This document shows positions 36,700 through 46,308 of a stretch of DNA of 64,000 nt, in pieces; the first letter of the stretch is position 1, and each line of letters starts with the position of its first letter. Location: contig NZ_JAMXSR020000002.1 in the NCBI RefSeq assembly GCF_024124765.2, forward strand, positions 1,573,001 through 1,637,000. The letters run 5' to 3'. Source of the stretch: Sphingomonas sp. H160509 (GTDB lineage Bacteria > Pseudomonadota > Alphaproteobacteria > Sphingomonadales > Sphingomonadaceae). The notes beneath the pieces were generated by a model, which saw only the letters and a list, made by a program, of their open reading frames with translations, was not told the DNA's origin and searched no databases. Made by a program: the position numbers and the translations under genes.

Positions 36700-38956
36700 G
36701 CACCGCACTCACTGCCGACGCCCGCCCGATCCGCATCCTGTTCGTCTTCGCCTGGCTCGTCGTCGGCGGCGAAGAGACGGAGGTGCGCCTGCTCGCCCAG
36801 GCGCTCGACCCGACCCGCTACCGGATCGAGGTCGTCGCCTGCTTCCGAAAAGACGGCATGCCCGGAGCAGACTCATGCGCAATTGGAAGCGATCGGCGTC
36901 GCCGTCGACCGCACGCCCTACGCGCTCGGTTTCGACGAGACCGTCGCCTATCTCGCGAGCAAGCTGCCCGCGTACGACGTCGTCGTCTCGTGCCAGAACG
37001 TCGCCGACATCTATCCCGCGCTCGAACGCATGCACCTCCGCCCGCCGTTGATCGAACATGGCGGCCTCGTCTCCGAAGCGCTCGCCGGCCCCAAGCATTT
37101 CACCGCGCGCTATGTCGGCGTCTGCGCCTCGATCCGCGACGCCGCCGCCAGCCGCATGCCCGGCCGCGAACACCACGCCGTCGAGATCCCGTCGATGGTC
37201 GACACGCGCGCCTTCGACCCCGCCAGCCGCGCGCCAGTCCGTGCGACGGTAGGGATCGCCGAAGACGTACCGCTGGTTGGCTGGCTAGGCAGGCTCGACC
37301 CCAAGAAGCGCGTCGAGGACTTCATCGAAGCCGCCGCGCTCGTCCATGCCCGCCAACCCCGCGCACGCTTCGTCGTGATCGGCGGACCGGACGCCTTCAT
37401 CCCCGAATATGCCGCGGCACTCCAAAGCCGCGCGCATGAGCTCGGCCTCGACACCGCCCTGACCTTCCTCGGCGACCGCGACGACGTGCCCGACCTGCTC
37501 GCCGCGCTCGACATCTTCGTCTGGCTCTCGCGTGGCGAAGGCATGCCGCACGTCATCGCCGAAGCCGGCGCCGCACGCCTCCCGGTCATAGCGACGCGCG
37601 ACAACGGCTCCGAACAACAGATCGTCGACGGGGTCAGCGGCCTATTCGTGCCCCACGAAGACCCGCCTTCAGTCGCCGCGGCGATCACGAAACTGCTCGA
37701 AGACCCGGCACTCCGAACCCGCCTCGGCACCGCCCTCCGCGCCAAGGTCGACAGCGAGTACGCCGTCGCCGCCGTCGTCCCCCGCTGGGAAGCGCTGTTC
37801 GCCGAAGTCCTGTCGAACCGACCGCCTCTTCCCCGCCCAACCGGCCTGTTCCGGAGCTTCCTGCAAGGCGGCTTCGAATCCTCCACGCACCGCCGCGCGC
37901 ACGACCGCAAGCGCGTCGACGTCATCGCCGCCAGCCACCACGACATCCTCGCCGCACATGATTACGGCGAACTCGCCAAGCTCGGCATACTGACGGTCCG
38001 CGACGGCCTGCGCTGGCATCTGATCGAACGCGAACCCGGCCGCTACGACTGGTCCAGTCTCGACCGCCAGCTAGACGCCGCCAAGGCGATCGGCACCGAA
38101 GTCATCTGGGATCTGCTGCATTACGGCTGGCCCGACGACATCGACATCTGGACGCCCGCCTTCGTCACGCGCTTCGCCGCCTTCGCCGCCGCCGCCGCGC
38201 GTCACATCGGGCCCGCTGCTCCCGGCGAGACCCGCTTCTACGCCCCCGTCAACGAGATCTCGTTCTTCGCCTGGGGCGGCGGCGACGCAGCCTATCTCAA
38301 CCCGTACGCCCGAGGCCGCGGATACGAACTGAAGGTCCAACTCGCCCGCGCGTCGATCGCCGCGATGGAAGCGATCCTGGCGGTCGATCCCGCCGCAAGG
38401 TTCGTCCATGCCGACCCGGTCATCAACGTCATCACCGACCCCGCCCGCCCGAACGATGCCCCCGCCGCCGAAGGCCACCGCCTCGCGCAATACCAGGCGT
38501 GGGACATGATCGCAGGGAAAGCGTGGCCGCAGATCGGTGGCCGCGCGCCATTGCTGGATATCGTCGGCGTCAATTTCTACCACAACAACCAGTGGATCCA
38601 CGGCGGCCCACCGCTTGCCTACGACCACCCCTTGAGCCGCCCGCTCCACGCGATCCTAGCCGACGCCTACGCCCGCTACGGCCGCCCGACCTTCATCGCC
38701 GAAACCGGCATCGAAGGCATCGCCCGCCCCGCCTGGCTCCGCATGATCCTGCGCGAGGTGAAGATCGCGCAATCGCTCGGCGTACCGATCGAGGGCGTTT
38801 GCCTCTACCCGATCCTAGACCACCCCGGTTGGGACGACGATCGCTACTGCCCCAACGGCCTGCTCGCCTGCTCGCCGGATTTCGCCGACCGCGTGCCGAA
38901 CGCGGCGCTCGCCGACGCCATCCGGCAAGCGCAGGGGGCCCGATATCCTGCGTTAA
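36696..38956 (+). CDS. Fused glycosyltransferase - glycoside hydrolase, two one-base shifts
   Basis: Corrected length about 752 residues. Residues about 10-390 are a GT4 transferase (LFVFAWLVVGGEETEVRLLA, VGWLGRLDPKKRVEDFIEAA, SRGEGMPHVIAEAGAARLPV). The rest is a (beta/alpha)8 glycosidase resembling GH1: LGILTVRDGLRWHLIEREPG, FYAPVNEISFFAWGGG (Asn-Glu acid/base) and PTFIAETGIEGIARPAWLRM (nucleophile Glu). It has no signal peptide, so the hydrolase would be cytoplasmic. Start TTG at 36696 in TTGA overlap with the MDR stop. Shifts: an extra G at 36864-36865 and another in G5 at 38934-38938. Correcting the second gives the stop TAA at 38956; uncorrected, the frame runs to 39084 into the next gene. 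Confidence 0.85.
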
Positions 38957-39056
38957 CTTGGGCCCCGATACTGATCGAAGTCGATACGATCGAGGGGACA
39001 TTTCCGCCGACACGTCGCGTTGACGATTGCCACAAAGGCATGCGGAGAGAGATCAC

Positions 39057-39437
39057 ATGGCCATTAAATTTGCAGGAACGATGAACGCGATCAATCGCGG
39101 GCTCGACGTGACCAAGCCCACCAAGGGTGCCGACATGGTCGAGGATTGGGAAGCCGCATTGGCCGATACCGAAGTCTCCGGCGCCAAGGGCATCCTTCGC
39201 GACCTCGGTTCGTTGCGCAAGCAGTTGGAGAAGGACACGCCCGACGCCGACCGCGTCCACGCGCTGCTCCACCGCCTCGGCACCGCGACCACCAAGATCG
39301 CCGACAAGGCCGACAAGTCGCAGGACAAGCTGAAGGCACTCGGCGAAGCGCTGACCGAAGCCGGTGAGGACGCGCCCGACGAGGAAGAGGACGTCGCGGC
39401 AGCCGCGGCTCCAAAGCGCGCGCGCAAGAAGGCCTGA
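39057..39437 (+). CDS. Hypothetical helical protein with basic tail (126 aa)
   Basis: ATG at 39057 is preceded by GGAGAGAT. The product is wholly helical and charged (MAIKFAGTMNAINRGLDVTK, GILRDLGSLRKQLEKDTPDA, TKIADKADKSQDKLKALGEA), with an acidic DEEED patch and an Ala/Lys/Arg tail (AAAAAPKRARKKA) like a small histone-like or nucleic-acid-binding tail. No membrane helix or signal. I do not know a named family. It is convergent with the DUF892 gene, and a perfect terminator separates them. Confidence 0.7.
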   Translation: MAIKFAGTMNAINRGLDVTKPTKGADMVEDWEAALADTEVSGAKGILRDLGSLRKQLEKDTPDADRVHALLHRLGTATTKIADKADKSQDKLKALGEALTEAGEDAPDEEEDVAAAAAPKRARKKA

Positions 39438-39442
39438 ACGAA

Positions 39443-39478
39443 AAAAGGGCCGGCGATCGCAGGATCGCCGGCCCTTTT
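39443..39478. terminator. Bidirectional rho-independent terminator
   Basis: A perfect 16-base stem, AAAAGGGCCGGCGATC / GATCGCCGGCCCTTTT, with loop GCAG. An A-run on one side and a T-run on the other serve both convergent genes. Confidence 0.85.
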
Positions 39479-39500
39479 CCTTACTTACGTCGCGAAAGTC

Positions 39501-40016
39501 TCAGGCGGTAACCGCCTCGGCCTTCGGATTGACCTTCGACGTCGCCATCGCAGTCAGCTTGTTGTCGGTCGCATATTCCTCGTCGAGCGTTTCCTTCAGG
39601 ATCGCCGCGATCTCGCTGCGACCAAGCTGGTTCGCCCACGCGATCAGCGTACCGTAGCGCGTGATCTCGTAATGCTCGACCGCCTGCGCCGACGCGATCA
39701 GCGCTGCATCGAGCACCGCCTTGTCGGCAATCTCGCCCGCGACTTCGTTCGCTTCCTTGATGATCCCGTCGATCGCCGGGCAGGTTACGGCCTTGGCCTT
39801 CTCGCCGAGCAGCTCGAAGATCCGCTCGAGCCGAACGATCTGTCCCTCGGTCTCGCGCAAGTGCGTTTCGAACCCGGCCTTTAGACTCGGTGCCGTCGCC
39901 TTGTCGGTCATCTTCGGCAGTGCCTTGGTGATCTGGTGCTCGGCGTAATACACGTCCTGCAACTGGTGCAGGAACAGGTCTTCGAACGTCGCGATGTCCT
40001 TGGAAAACAAGCCCAT
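39501..40016 (-). CDS. DUF892 (YciE/YciF-type) ferritin-like protein
   Basis: A protein of 171 residues beginning MGLFSKDIATFEDLFLHQLQ. It has the four-helix ferritin-like pattern of DUF892: LFLHQLQDVYYAEHQITKAL in helix 1, LKAGFETHLRETEGQIVRLE in helix 2, ASAQAVEHYEITRYGTLIAW in helix 3, and AAILKETLDEEYATDNKLTA in helix 4. His and Glu residues are placed for a di-metal centre. YciE/F proteins are stress-induced. I chose the ATG at 40016, eight bases from GAGG; the ATG at 40022 is too close to it. Confidence 0.88.
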   Translation of the reverse strand: MGLFSKDIATFEDLFLHQLQDVYYAEHQITKALPKMTDKATAPSLKAGFETHLRETEGQIVRLERIFELLGEKAKAVTCPAIDGIIKEANEVAGEIADKAVLDAALIASAQAVEHYEITRYGTLIAWANQLGRSEIAAILKETLDEEYATDNKLTAMATSKVNPKAEAVTA

Positions 40017-40126
40017 GATCATATCCTCGCATAGCTGGTGCACGCGAAGCGAAATGCTCCGGTGGTGGGGAAACGCCCTTACCGCGGGGTAAGTTTCGTC
40101 TCTCCAGCCACCGGAGCCTCGGGGGA

Positions 40127-40729
40127 TCAGCCCTTCAGCTTGGCCGCCGTCTCGGCGATCCGCTTGCCCTGATATCGCGCGCCATCGAGCTCGTCCTTGC
40201 TCGGCATGCGGCTGCCGTCGCCATCCGAGATCGTCGTCGCGCCGTAGGGCGAGCCGCCCTTGACCACGTCGACGCCCATCTGCGCCTGGAAGCCATAGTC
40301 GAGCCCGACGATCGTCATGCCGTGATGGATCAGGTTGGTGATGATCGAGAACAACGTCGTTTCCTGACCGCCATGCTGGCTGGCCGTCGAGGTGAACGCA
40401 CCGCCGACCTTGCCGATCAGCGCGCCCGAGAACCACTGCCCGCCGGTCGTATCCCAGAACTGCGCCATCTGCGCGGGCATCCGGCCGAACCGAGTCGGCG
40501 CACCGACGATGATCGCATCATACTGCTCGAGCGCGGCGGGGCCTTCGATCTCGGCGTGCGCGGTGTCGGTCTTGAAGTGCGCGGCCTCGATCACCGCCTG
40601 CGGTGCGGTTTCTGCGACGCGACGGATGTCCACCTCGGCCCCACCGGCGCGCGCGCCCTCGGCGACGGCATCCGCCATCTGCTCGATATGGCCGTAGGAC
40701 GAGTAATAGAGCACGAGAACCTTGGTCAT
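40127..40729 (-). CDS. wrbA: NAD(P)H:quinone oxidoreductase WrbA
   Basis: A protein of 200 residues, the usual WrbA length. FMN-binding flavodoxin-like fold: [20 protein letters not shown] (phosphate loop), [20 protein letters not shown], and [20 protein letters not shown], which is diagnostic for WrbA. It reduces quinones by two electrons and protects against redox cycling. ATG at 40729 has AAGGA eight bases upstream; the ATG at 40735 is too close. It lies beside DUF892 and pirin genes in a small redox/stress cluster. Confidence 0.93.
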   Translation of the reverse strand: MTKVLVLYYSSYGHIEQMADAVAEGARAGGAEVDIRRVAETAPQAVIEAAHFKTDTAHAEIEGPAALEQYDAIIVGAPTRFGRMPAQMAQFWDTTGGQWFSGALIGKVGGAFTSTASQHGGQETTLFSIITNLIHHGMTIVGLDYGFQAQMGVDVVKGGSPYGATTISDGDGSRMPSKDELDGARYQGKRIAETAAKLKG

Positions 40730-40746
40730 GGGCATTTCCTTCGAAT

Positions 40747-40845
40747 TCCCCTCCCGCTTGCGGAAGGGGGTTAGGGGGAGGGCAGTTCCGGGCGGGATCG
40801 CGGGAGGAAACCCCTCCCCCGACCCCTCCCGCAATCGGGAGGGGA
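40747..40845. repeat. Extragenic palindromic element (CCCCTCCCGC type)
   Basis: Two oppositely oriented G/C-run blocks: CCCCTCCCGCTTGCGGAAGG and the related CCCCTCCCGCAATCGGGAGG, joined by GGGGGAGGG / CCCTCCCCC segments. The whole folds into a large hairpin. It fills the gap between wrbA and pirin, and resembles repetitive extragenic palindromes of sphingomonads. Confidence 0.6.
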
Positions 40846-40848
40846 GTT

Positions 40849-41568
40849 TTACTCCGAGTCTACCAGAACGATCTCGGCGTCCTCTTGAGCCGTGATCGTC
40901 ACCGTCTGGCCGCCCAACAGCGCCACTCCGTCGCGCGCCCCAAAGGCGTCGTCGCCGATCGTGATCGCACCGGTCGCTGGCACCAGATACACGTGGCGTC
41001 CCTCGCCGACCGCATAGTCGACGCTGTCGCCAGCCTTCAACGTCGCCGCCAGCACGCGAGCATTCGCCCTGATGGGCAACGCATCGCCGTCACCCTCGAA
41101 CCCGCTGGCCAAGGTCACGAACTGGCCCGACCGCTCGCCCTTCGGAAACGGCTTGGCACCCCAGCTCGGCGCGCCGCCTTTACGCGAAGGCTCGATCCAA
41201 ATCTGGAAGATCGTCGTCGTCTCGGGCTCGAGATTATACTCGGCATGCCGAACCCCGGTCCCCGCGCTCATCACCTGGACGTCGCCAGCCTCGGTACGGC
41301 CCTTGTTGCCGAGCGAGTCCTGGTGCGTGATCGCGCCGCTGCGGACATAGGTTATGATCTCCATGTCCTGATGCGGATGCGGCGGGAAGCCCGAGTTCGC
41401 GGCGATCTGGTCGTCGTTCCACACACGGATCGCGCCCCAGCCCATGCGGGCCGGATCGTAATAGCTCGCGAACGAGAAATGATGGCGCGCATTCAGCCAG
41501 CCGTGATCGGCATGGCCAAGGCTGTCGAAGGGGCGGCCGTCTACTTTGGAAAGGGTCGTGGTCGTCAT
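40849..41568 (-). CDS. Pirin family protein
   Basis: A protein of 239 residues. A bicupin with the pirin metal site: [40 protein letters not shown] (paired His), [20 protein letters not shown] and GVRHAEYN (third His). The C-terminal cupin contains [17 protein letters not shown]. YhhW-type pirins have quercetinase activity; others act as redox-linked regulators. ATG at 41568 is preceded by GGAGAC. It is divergent from a LysR-type gene, which is a plausible regulator of it. Confidence 0.9.
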   Translation of the reverse strand: MTTTTLSKVDGRPFDSLGHADHGWLNARHHFSFASYYDPARMGWGAIRVWNDDQIAANSGFPPHPHQDMEIITYVRSGAITHQDSLGNKGRTEAGDVQVMSAGTGVRHAEYNLEPETTTIFQIWIEPSRKGGAPSWGAKPFPKGERSGQFVTLASGFEGDGDALPIRANARVLAATLKAGDSVDYAVGEGRHVYLVPATGAITIGDDAFGARDGVALLGGQTVTITAQEDAEIVLVDSE

Positions 41569-41687
41569 GATAGGTCTCCACTGGTTGATCCCAAGATAGG
41601 CGCTGCGATCATGACGTAAATAGAAACGCTGGAAACCGATCGTTTCGGTTGGTAACGCGGCCTCAAAGTAGAGCACCCATAGAGTGC

Positions 41688-41793
41688 ACCACCCCGGCGG
41701 AGGCCGGGGCCCAGTTGGGGAACGTTGGTAACGAAGTGCGGTCCGTCGTTACGACCACCTTTCCAACTGGGCCCCGGCCTCCGCCGGGGTGGT
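41688..41793. repeat. Extragenic element with perfect 31-base inverted arms
   Basis: Arms 41688-41718 and 41763-41793 (beginning ACCACCCCGGCGGAGGCCGG) are perfect reverse complements over 31 bases. The 44-base loop carries a second small inverted repeat, GTAACGA / TCGTTAC. It lies between the divergent pirin and LysR genes. It resembles the CCCCGGC-GGAGGCCGGGG repeats dispersed in sphingomonad genomes and may be a REP/RAYT-mobilised unit. Confidence 0.75.
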
Positions 41794-41826
41794 AAATCCA
41801 GTACGGCTCTAATATCGGAGACCCCC

Positions 41827-42732
41827 ATGCGCCTGCCCGATCTCGAAGCCTGGGCGATCTTCGCCAGCGTCGTCGAGCACCGCTCGTTCAGCGCCGCCGC
41901 CGACGCGGTCGGGCTCAGCAAGGCGACCGTGTCGAAGGCGATCACCCGTCTCGAAGCGCATCTCGGCCAATCGCTCTTCCACCGCACCTCGCGCCGCCTC
42001 GCGCTCACCGAAGCCGGCAAACCCCTCGCCGAACACGCCGCGCGGATCCTCGCCGAAGCCCGCGCCGCCGAGGAATCCGCGCACGACGCCGCCAGCGCGC
42101 ATACCGGCCGCGTCCGCCTTGCCGCACCAATGAGCTTCGGCGTGACCAACGTTGCGCCGATCCTTGCCGAGTTCCTCGTCGCGCACCCCGGTATCGAGGT
42201 CGATTTCCACTTGTCCGATGCGCGCGTCGACATCGTCGCCGAAGGCTTCGACGTCGCGCTGCGGATCGCCGAGCTCCCCGACAGCTCGCTCCGCGCGCGC
42301 CGCCTGTGTAGCATCCAGGCGCACACCGTCGCCGCACCCAGCTACCTTGCGAAGCACGGCACCCCGACGCACCCGGCACAGCTCGGCGAGCACCAGCTGG
42401 TCGGATATTCGAACGTCGTCGGCCCGTGGCGCTTCCACGGCCCCGGCGGCGCCGACGTCTCGGTCCGCCTGCAAGGCCAGCTCACCGCCAACAGCGGCGA
42501 GGCGATCGTCCCAGCGCTGATCGCCGGCCTCGGAATCGCGCGCCTCCCCGACTTCATCGTCGACCGGCATATCGCGTCTGGCGCACTCGTCATGATCCTC
42601 GAAGACTGGGCGCCTGCGAAGATCGGACTCCATCTCCTCACCCCGCCAAGCCCGCTCCGCCCGGCCCGCGTCGAGGCACTGATAGACTTCCTCGCAGCCC
42701 GCCTCCGCGACCCGAACGCAGGGCAAGCGTAA
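41827..42732 (+). CDS. LysR family transcriptional regulator
   Basis: A protein of 301 residues. The N-terminal winged helix is LEAWAIFASVVEHRSFSAAA to SKATVSKAITRLEAHLGQSL and FHRTSRRLALTEAG; the C-terminal periplasmic-binding-like effector domain follows (VRLAAPMSFGVTNVAPILAE, VDFHLSDARVDIVAEGFDVA). ATG at 41827 is preceded by GGAG. LysR proteins usually control a divergent neighbour, which here is the pirin gene. Effector unknown. Confidence 0.92.
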   Translation: MRLPDLEAWAIFASVVEHRSFSAAADAVGLSKATVSKAITRLEAHLGQSLFHRTSRRLALTEAGKPLAEHAARILAEARAAEESAHDAASAHTGRVRLAAPMSFGVTNVAPILAEFLVAHPGIEVDFHLSDARVDIVAEGFDVALRIAELPDSSLRARRLCSIQAHTVAAPSYLAKHGTPTHPAQLGEHQLVGYSNVVGPWRFHGPGGADVSVRLQGQLTANSGEAIVPALIAGLGIARLPDFIVDRHIASGALVMILEDWAPAKIGLHLLTPPSPLRPARVEALIDFLAARLRDPNAGQA

Positions 42733-42986
42733 AGCGGCGACCTTGCGCAAAACCGGGCCGGATGCCATGTAAGAGGCTGGATAGACGCTCGAGTTTGCAA
42801 CCCAGCGCGATCCCAACGACACCCGATACCGGGATGAGGACTTTGAGCAGCGGCCGCGCTCAGTCGGTAGTATGTGTATCGATTTCGTGATTTCCGCGTG
42901 GCTGACCCGATAATCCGGTCATGGATTCTCGTCGTCTTCGGCCTGTGTCGGGACAGCGGACCATGCCGAAACGAAAAGGCATGACC

Positions 42987-44699
42987 ATGCGGCCAGACGC
43001 TAACGACACGATCTCCCCAAAATCCAAGACCGGCGTGACCCGTCGCAACCTGCTCGGTTCGGCGATCGTCGCCGGCGGCGCAGCGGCGTTGCCGATCGCG
43101 CACGCCGACGCCGCGACCACCGAGCGCACCGTCGACGTCCTGCTGATCGGCGGCGGCATCATGAGCGCGACGCTCGCCGTCCTGTTGCGCGAGCTCGAGC
43201 CGACCTGGACGATCGAGATGGTCGAACGCCTCGACAAGGTCGCGGACGAGAGCTCCAACGGCTGGAACAACGCCGGCACCGGCCACTCCGCGCTGTGCGA
43301 ACTCAACTACACGCCGGTCAACAAGGCCGACGGCAAGGTCGAGATCGCCAAGGCGGTCGAGATCAACGAGCAGTTCCAGGTCACGCGCCAGTTCCTCAGC
43401 CACCAGGTCGATACCGGCATCCTCGCCAACCCGCGCTCGTTCATCAATTCGACGCCGCACATGAATCTGGTGTGGGGCGATGCCAACGTCGCCTTCCTGC
43501 AAAAGCGCCACGCCGCGCTCCAGGCGAGCCCGCTGTTCTCGGGGATGGAATTCACCACCGACCCGAAGCAGATTGCGCAGTGGGTGCCGGTGATGATGGA
43601 GGGCCGTGCGCCCGGCACCAAGCTCGCCGCGACGCGCTCGCCGCTCGGCACCGACTGCGACTGGGGCGAGGTCACGCGCCAGTACATCGGCTCGCTCGCC
43701 AAGCAGGACAATTTCACGCTGACCACGGGCCACGAGGTCCGCTCGCTCGAACGCGAGACGATCGGCGGCAAGAAGGCGCGCTGGCGTGTCACCGCACGCG
43801 ACATGAAGACCGACGAGAAGCAGGTCATCAAGGCGCGCTTCGTGTTTGCGGGCGCCGGCGGCGGCGCGCTGCCGATCCTGCAGAAGTCTGGCATTCCCGA
43901 GGCCGACGATTATGCCGGCTTCCCGGTCGGCGGCTCGTTCCTGGTCGCGGACAAGCCCGAGGTCACGTACCGCCATCTCGCCAAGGTCTACGGCAAGGCG
44001 GCGGTCGGCTCGCCGCCGATGTCCGTGCCGCATCTCGACACGCGGTTCCTCGACGGCAAGCAGGCGCTGCTGTTCGGCCCGTTCGCGACCTTCTCGACCA
44101 AGTTCCTCAAGGAAGGCTCGTATTTCGATCTTCCGGCGTCGGTCACGCTCGACAATTTCCGGCCGATGCTCGCGGTTGGCTGGGATGATTTCGACCTCGT
44201 CGAATATCTCGCAGGCCAGCTCATCATGTCGGACAGCGACCGGATGGATGCCCTGCGCGAGTATTTCCCGGGTGCGAAGGACGCCGACTGGCGCCTGTGG
44301 CAGGCTGGTCAGCGCGTCCAGATCATCAAGCGCGATCCCGAGAAGGGCGGCGTGCTGCGGCTCGGCACCGAGATCGTCGCGTCGAAGGACGGCTCGATCG
44401 CCGCGCTGCTGGGCGCCTCGCCCGGCGCCTCGACCGCGCCGTCGATCATGCTCAACCTGTTGAAGAAGGTGTTCCCGAACCATCTCGCCACCGCCGGGTG
44501 GCAGGCCAAGATCCGCGAGATCGTGCCGACCTACGGCGTGATGCTCAACGAGACACCGGACGTCCTCGCCGAGCATTGGGCCTCGACCGCCGACACGCTG
44601 CAACTCGCCATCCCCTCGCCCACGGTCGGCGTCGCAGCCGGCCCACGCCCCGCGGCCATGCGCGTAAAGCCAGACCGCAGCCCCGACCTCGCGCTGTAA
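42987..44699 (+). CDS. mqo: Malate:quinone oxidoreductase with Tat-like leader
   Basis: About 570 residues. FAD-binding [20 protein letters not shown], then [40 protein letters not shown] and [20 protein letters not shown] are highly characteristic of Mqo, the membrane-associated FAD enzyme oxidising malate to oxaloacetate with transfer to quinone. The N-terminus carries [20 protein letters not shown], which looks like a twin-arginine leader. ATGs at 42921, 42963, 42981 and 42987 are in frame; I prefer 42987 because AAAAGG lies seven bases upstream. The gene is alone. Confidence 0.93.
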   Translation: MRPDANDTISPKSKTGVTRRNLLGSAIVAGGAAALPIAHADAATTERTVDVLLIGGGIMSATLAVLLRELEPTWTIEMVERLDKVADESSNGWNNAGTGHSALCELNYTPVNKADGKVEIAKAVEINEQFQVTRQFLSHQVDTGILANPRSFINSTPHMNLVWGDANVAFLQKRHAALQASPLFSGMEFTTDPKQIAQWVPVMMEGRAPGTKLAATRSPLGTDCDWGEVTRQYIGSLAKQDNFTLTTGHEVRSLERETIGGKKARWRVTARDMKTDEKQVIKARFVFAGAGGGALPILQKSGIPEADDYAGFPVGGSFLVADKPEVTYRHLAKVYGKAAVGSPPMSVPHLDTRFLDGKQALLFGPFATFSTKFLKEGSYFDLPASVTLDNFRPMLAVGWDDFDLVEYLAGQLIMSDSDRMDALREYFPGAKDADWRLWQAGQRVQIIKRDPEKGGVLRLGTEIVASKDGSIAALLGASPGASTAPSIMLNLLKKVFPNHLATAGWQAKIREIVPTYGVMLNETPDVLAEHWASTADTLQLAIPSPTVGVAAGPRPAAMRVKPDRSPDLAL

Positions 44700-44721
44700 G
44701 TTAAACCGACGTCCATTCTAC

Positions 44722-44849
44722 AATCCTCCCCCGCCAGGGGGAGGTGGCTGGCACCTTGCCAGACGGAGGGGGAGGCAGGCGATGACTGCCGTTGCGTGTC
44801 CTCCCCCTCCGTCACCTTCGGCGACACCTCCCCCTCGCGGGGGAGGATC
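44722..44849. repeat. Extragenic palindromic element (TCCTCCCCC type), copy 1
   Basis: A compound hairpin. The outer arms are ATCCTCCCCCGCCAGGGGGA and the GGGGGAGGAT end; inner blocks are GGAGGTGGCTGGCACCTTGC, a central CGGAGGGGGAGG / CCTCCCCCTCCG pair, and a CACCTTCGGCG loop. The same design recurs at 47106-47231. It lies between mqo and the AI-2E transporter gene. Confidence 0.75.
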
Positions 44850-44993
44850 AGCGAGTGTCGTTTCCGGAACCCACCTTAAGTCCTTGGAACGGCTGTCCTA
44901 CGCTGCGACGATCTGCCACGGTCGCAAGATGATCGCCCCGCCCTTCTCGCAAAACCACCACCAATCCGGCCAAGGATCGGCTCCAAAAACCGG

Positions 44994-45033
44994 AAGTGCA
45001 CACTCCGCGCAAACCGCGCCAGCGTGTGCACTT
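44994..45033. promoter_or_regulatory. Inverted repeat upstream of the AI-2E transporter gene
   Basis: AAGTGCACAC and GTGTGCACTT, perfect ten-base arms 20 bases apart, 32 bases before the transporter ATG. GTGCAC is itself a palindrome, so each arm could bind one dimer. It could be an operator or a structure in the mRNA leader. Confidence 0.4.
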
Positions 45034-45065
45034 TGTGAACTTCCGGCTTTTCGGCGGGCCGCAGC

Positions 45066-46156
45066 ATGAACCGCCTGGCCCCCGATGCAGACGATTCGCG
45101 CTTCATCCGCCGCGTCATCCTGACCATCGTGATCGTCGCGATAGTCGCCGCGCTCTACAAGGCGGGCGACCTGCTCATCCTCGCCTTCGGATCGATCCTG
45201 GGTGCGATCGTCATCCACGCTATCGCCGATCTCTACCGCGACCATCTCCGCGTTCCGCGCAAGCCCGCGCTCGGCCTCGGCATCGCCACCGTGCTCGGCG
45301 TCATCGCCTTCCTGGTCTGGTTGTTCGGCGTGCAGTTCCGCAGCCAGGTCAACGTCCTGATCGCCCAGACGCCGGCGCTGCTCGACCAGCTCGCCGCGTA
45401 TCTTTCGCAAAGCGCGGTCGGCGCGAAGCTCGTCGACGCCGTGCAACAGGCCTATGCCGGGTCGAAGGTCGCACAGGACGTCGGCGGACTCGTGACGGGC
45501 GCTGGCGAGCTCGTGCTCAACTGCCTGTTGCTGCTGGTCGGCGCGCTGTTCTTCGCCGCCGATCCCAAGGTGTACGAGCGCGGCTTCCTGTTGCTGATCC
45601 CGCGCTCGAAGCGGGCCGCGGTCGAGGATGCGCTGTTCGACGTCGGCTCGACGCTCCGGCTGTGGCTCGGCTCGTCGCTGATCCTGATGACGACGATGGG
45701 AATCCTGGTCGGCATCGGGCTCTGGCTATCGGGCGTCCCCAGCGCTGCCGCGCTCGGCCTGCTCGCCGGATTGTCCGAGTTCATCCCCTATATCGGCCCC
45801 ACCGCGGCGATGATCCCGGCGCTCGGCCTCGCCGCGACGCAAGGGACCTCGTCGATCGTCGGCACGCTCGTCACCTATGCCGTCGTGCGGCTCGTCCAGA
45901 CCAATTTCATCACGCCGTACGTCCAGAACCGGGTGATCTCGATTCCCCCGCGATCACGGTGTTCGCGATCATCGGCATCGGCACGATCTTCGGCCTGTTC
46001 GGATTGTTCTTCTCCGCAGCGCTGCTGGTGGTGATCTTCACGCTTGTCCGCAGCCTGTATCTGCGCGAGGTTCTCGGCGAGGATATCCCGAAGACGGTCC
46101 ACCGGACGTTGCTCGGCCCCGACCTGACGCCGAGCCCTCCGAGCGAAGATTTGTAA
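45066..46156 (+). CDS. AI-2E family transporter, one-base shift
   Basis: Corrected length 363 residues with about seven to eight membrane helices (VILTIVIVAIVAALYKAGDL, LGLGIATVLGVIAFLVWLFG, LVLNCLLLLVGALFFAADPK, LGLLAGLSEFIPYIGPTAAM, AIIGIGTIFGLFGLFFSAAL). LSEFIPYIGP and the PYVQNRVISIPP segment are hallmarks of the AI-2E/PerM/TqsA family, exporters of small molecules or Na+/H+ antiporters. The frame changes at C5 45945-45949, where a sixth C is needed to read IPPAITVFAIIG. ATG at 45066. The substrate cannot be inferred. Confidence 0.85.
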
Positions 46157-46308
46157 AGAATTCAACTGCTCGGCAGTGATCCGACCGATTCGCCGCGTCA
46201 ACCTTAGTTCGAAATTAACCTTTTGCCTTCAGATGTTGTGTGGTTAATGAATGGAAGTCGAGCTGCTGACATGGGGTGTCGGGCGGTCTCGCGAACAGGG
46301 GACGACGC

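Larger units (their letters stand above)
44700..45065. other. Intergenic region with repeats (366 bases)
   Basis: It holds the extragenic palindrome 44722-44849 and the inverted repeat 44994-45033. Between them, 44890-44990 read on the minus strand gives a smooth translation (FGADPWPDWWWFCEKGGAII, ending PWQIVAA) without a believable start. This might be a gene remnant; I could not support a gene. Confidence 0.5.

Noticed and set aside
38957..39084. Extension of the GT-glycosidase gene into the next gene
   Set aside because: The added residues look random and overlap a gene with its own ribosome site. One base fewer in G5 at 38934-38938 gives a clean stop at 38956.
40067..40099. GAAAC-N17-CGTT on the minus strand upstream of the DUF892 gene, near the EcfG consensus
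   Set aside because: It has one mismatch in the -35 and coincides with a local inverted repeat, so the match may be fortuitous.
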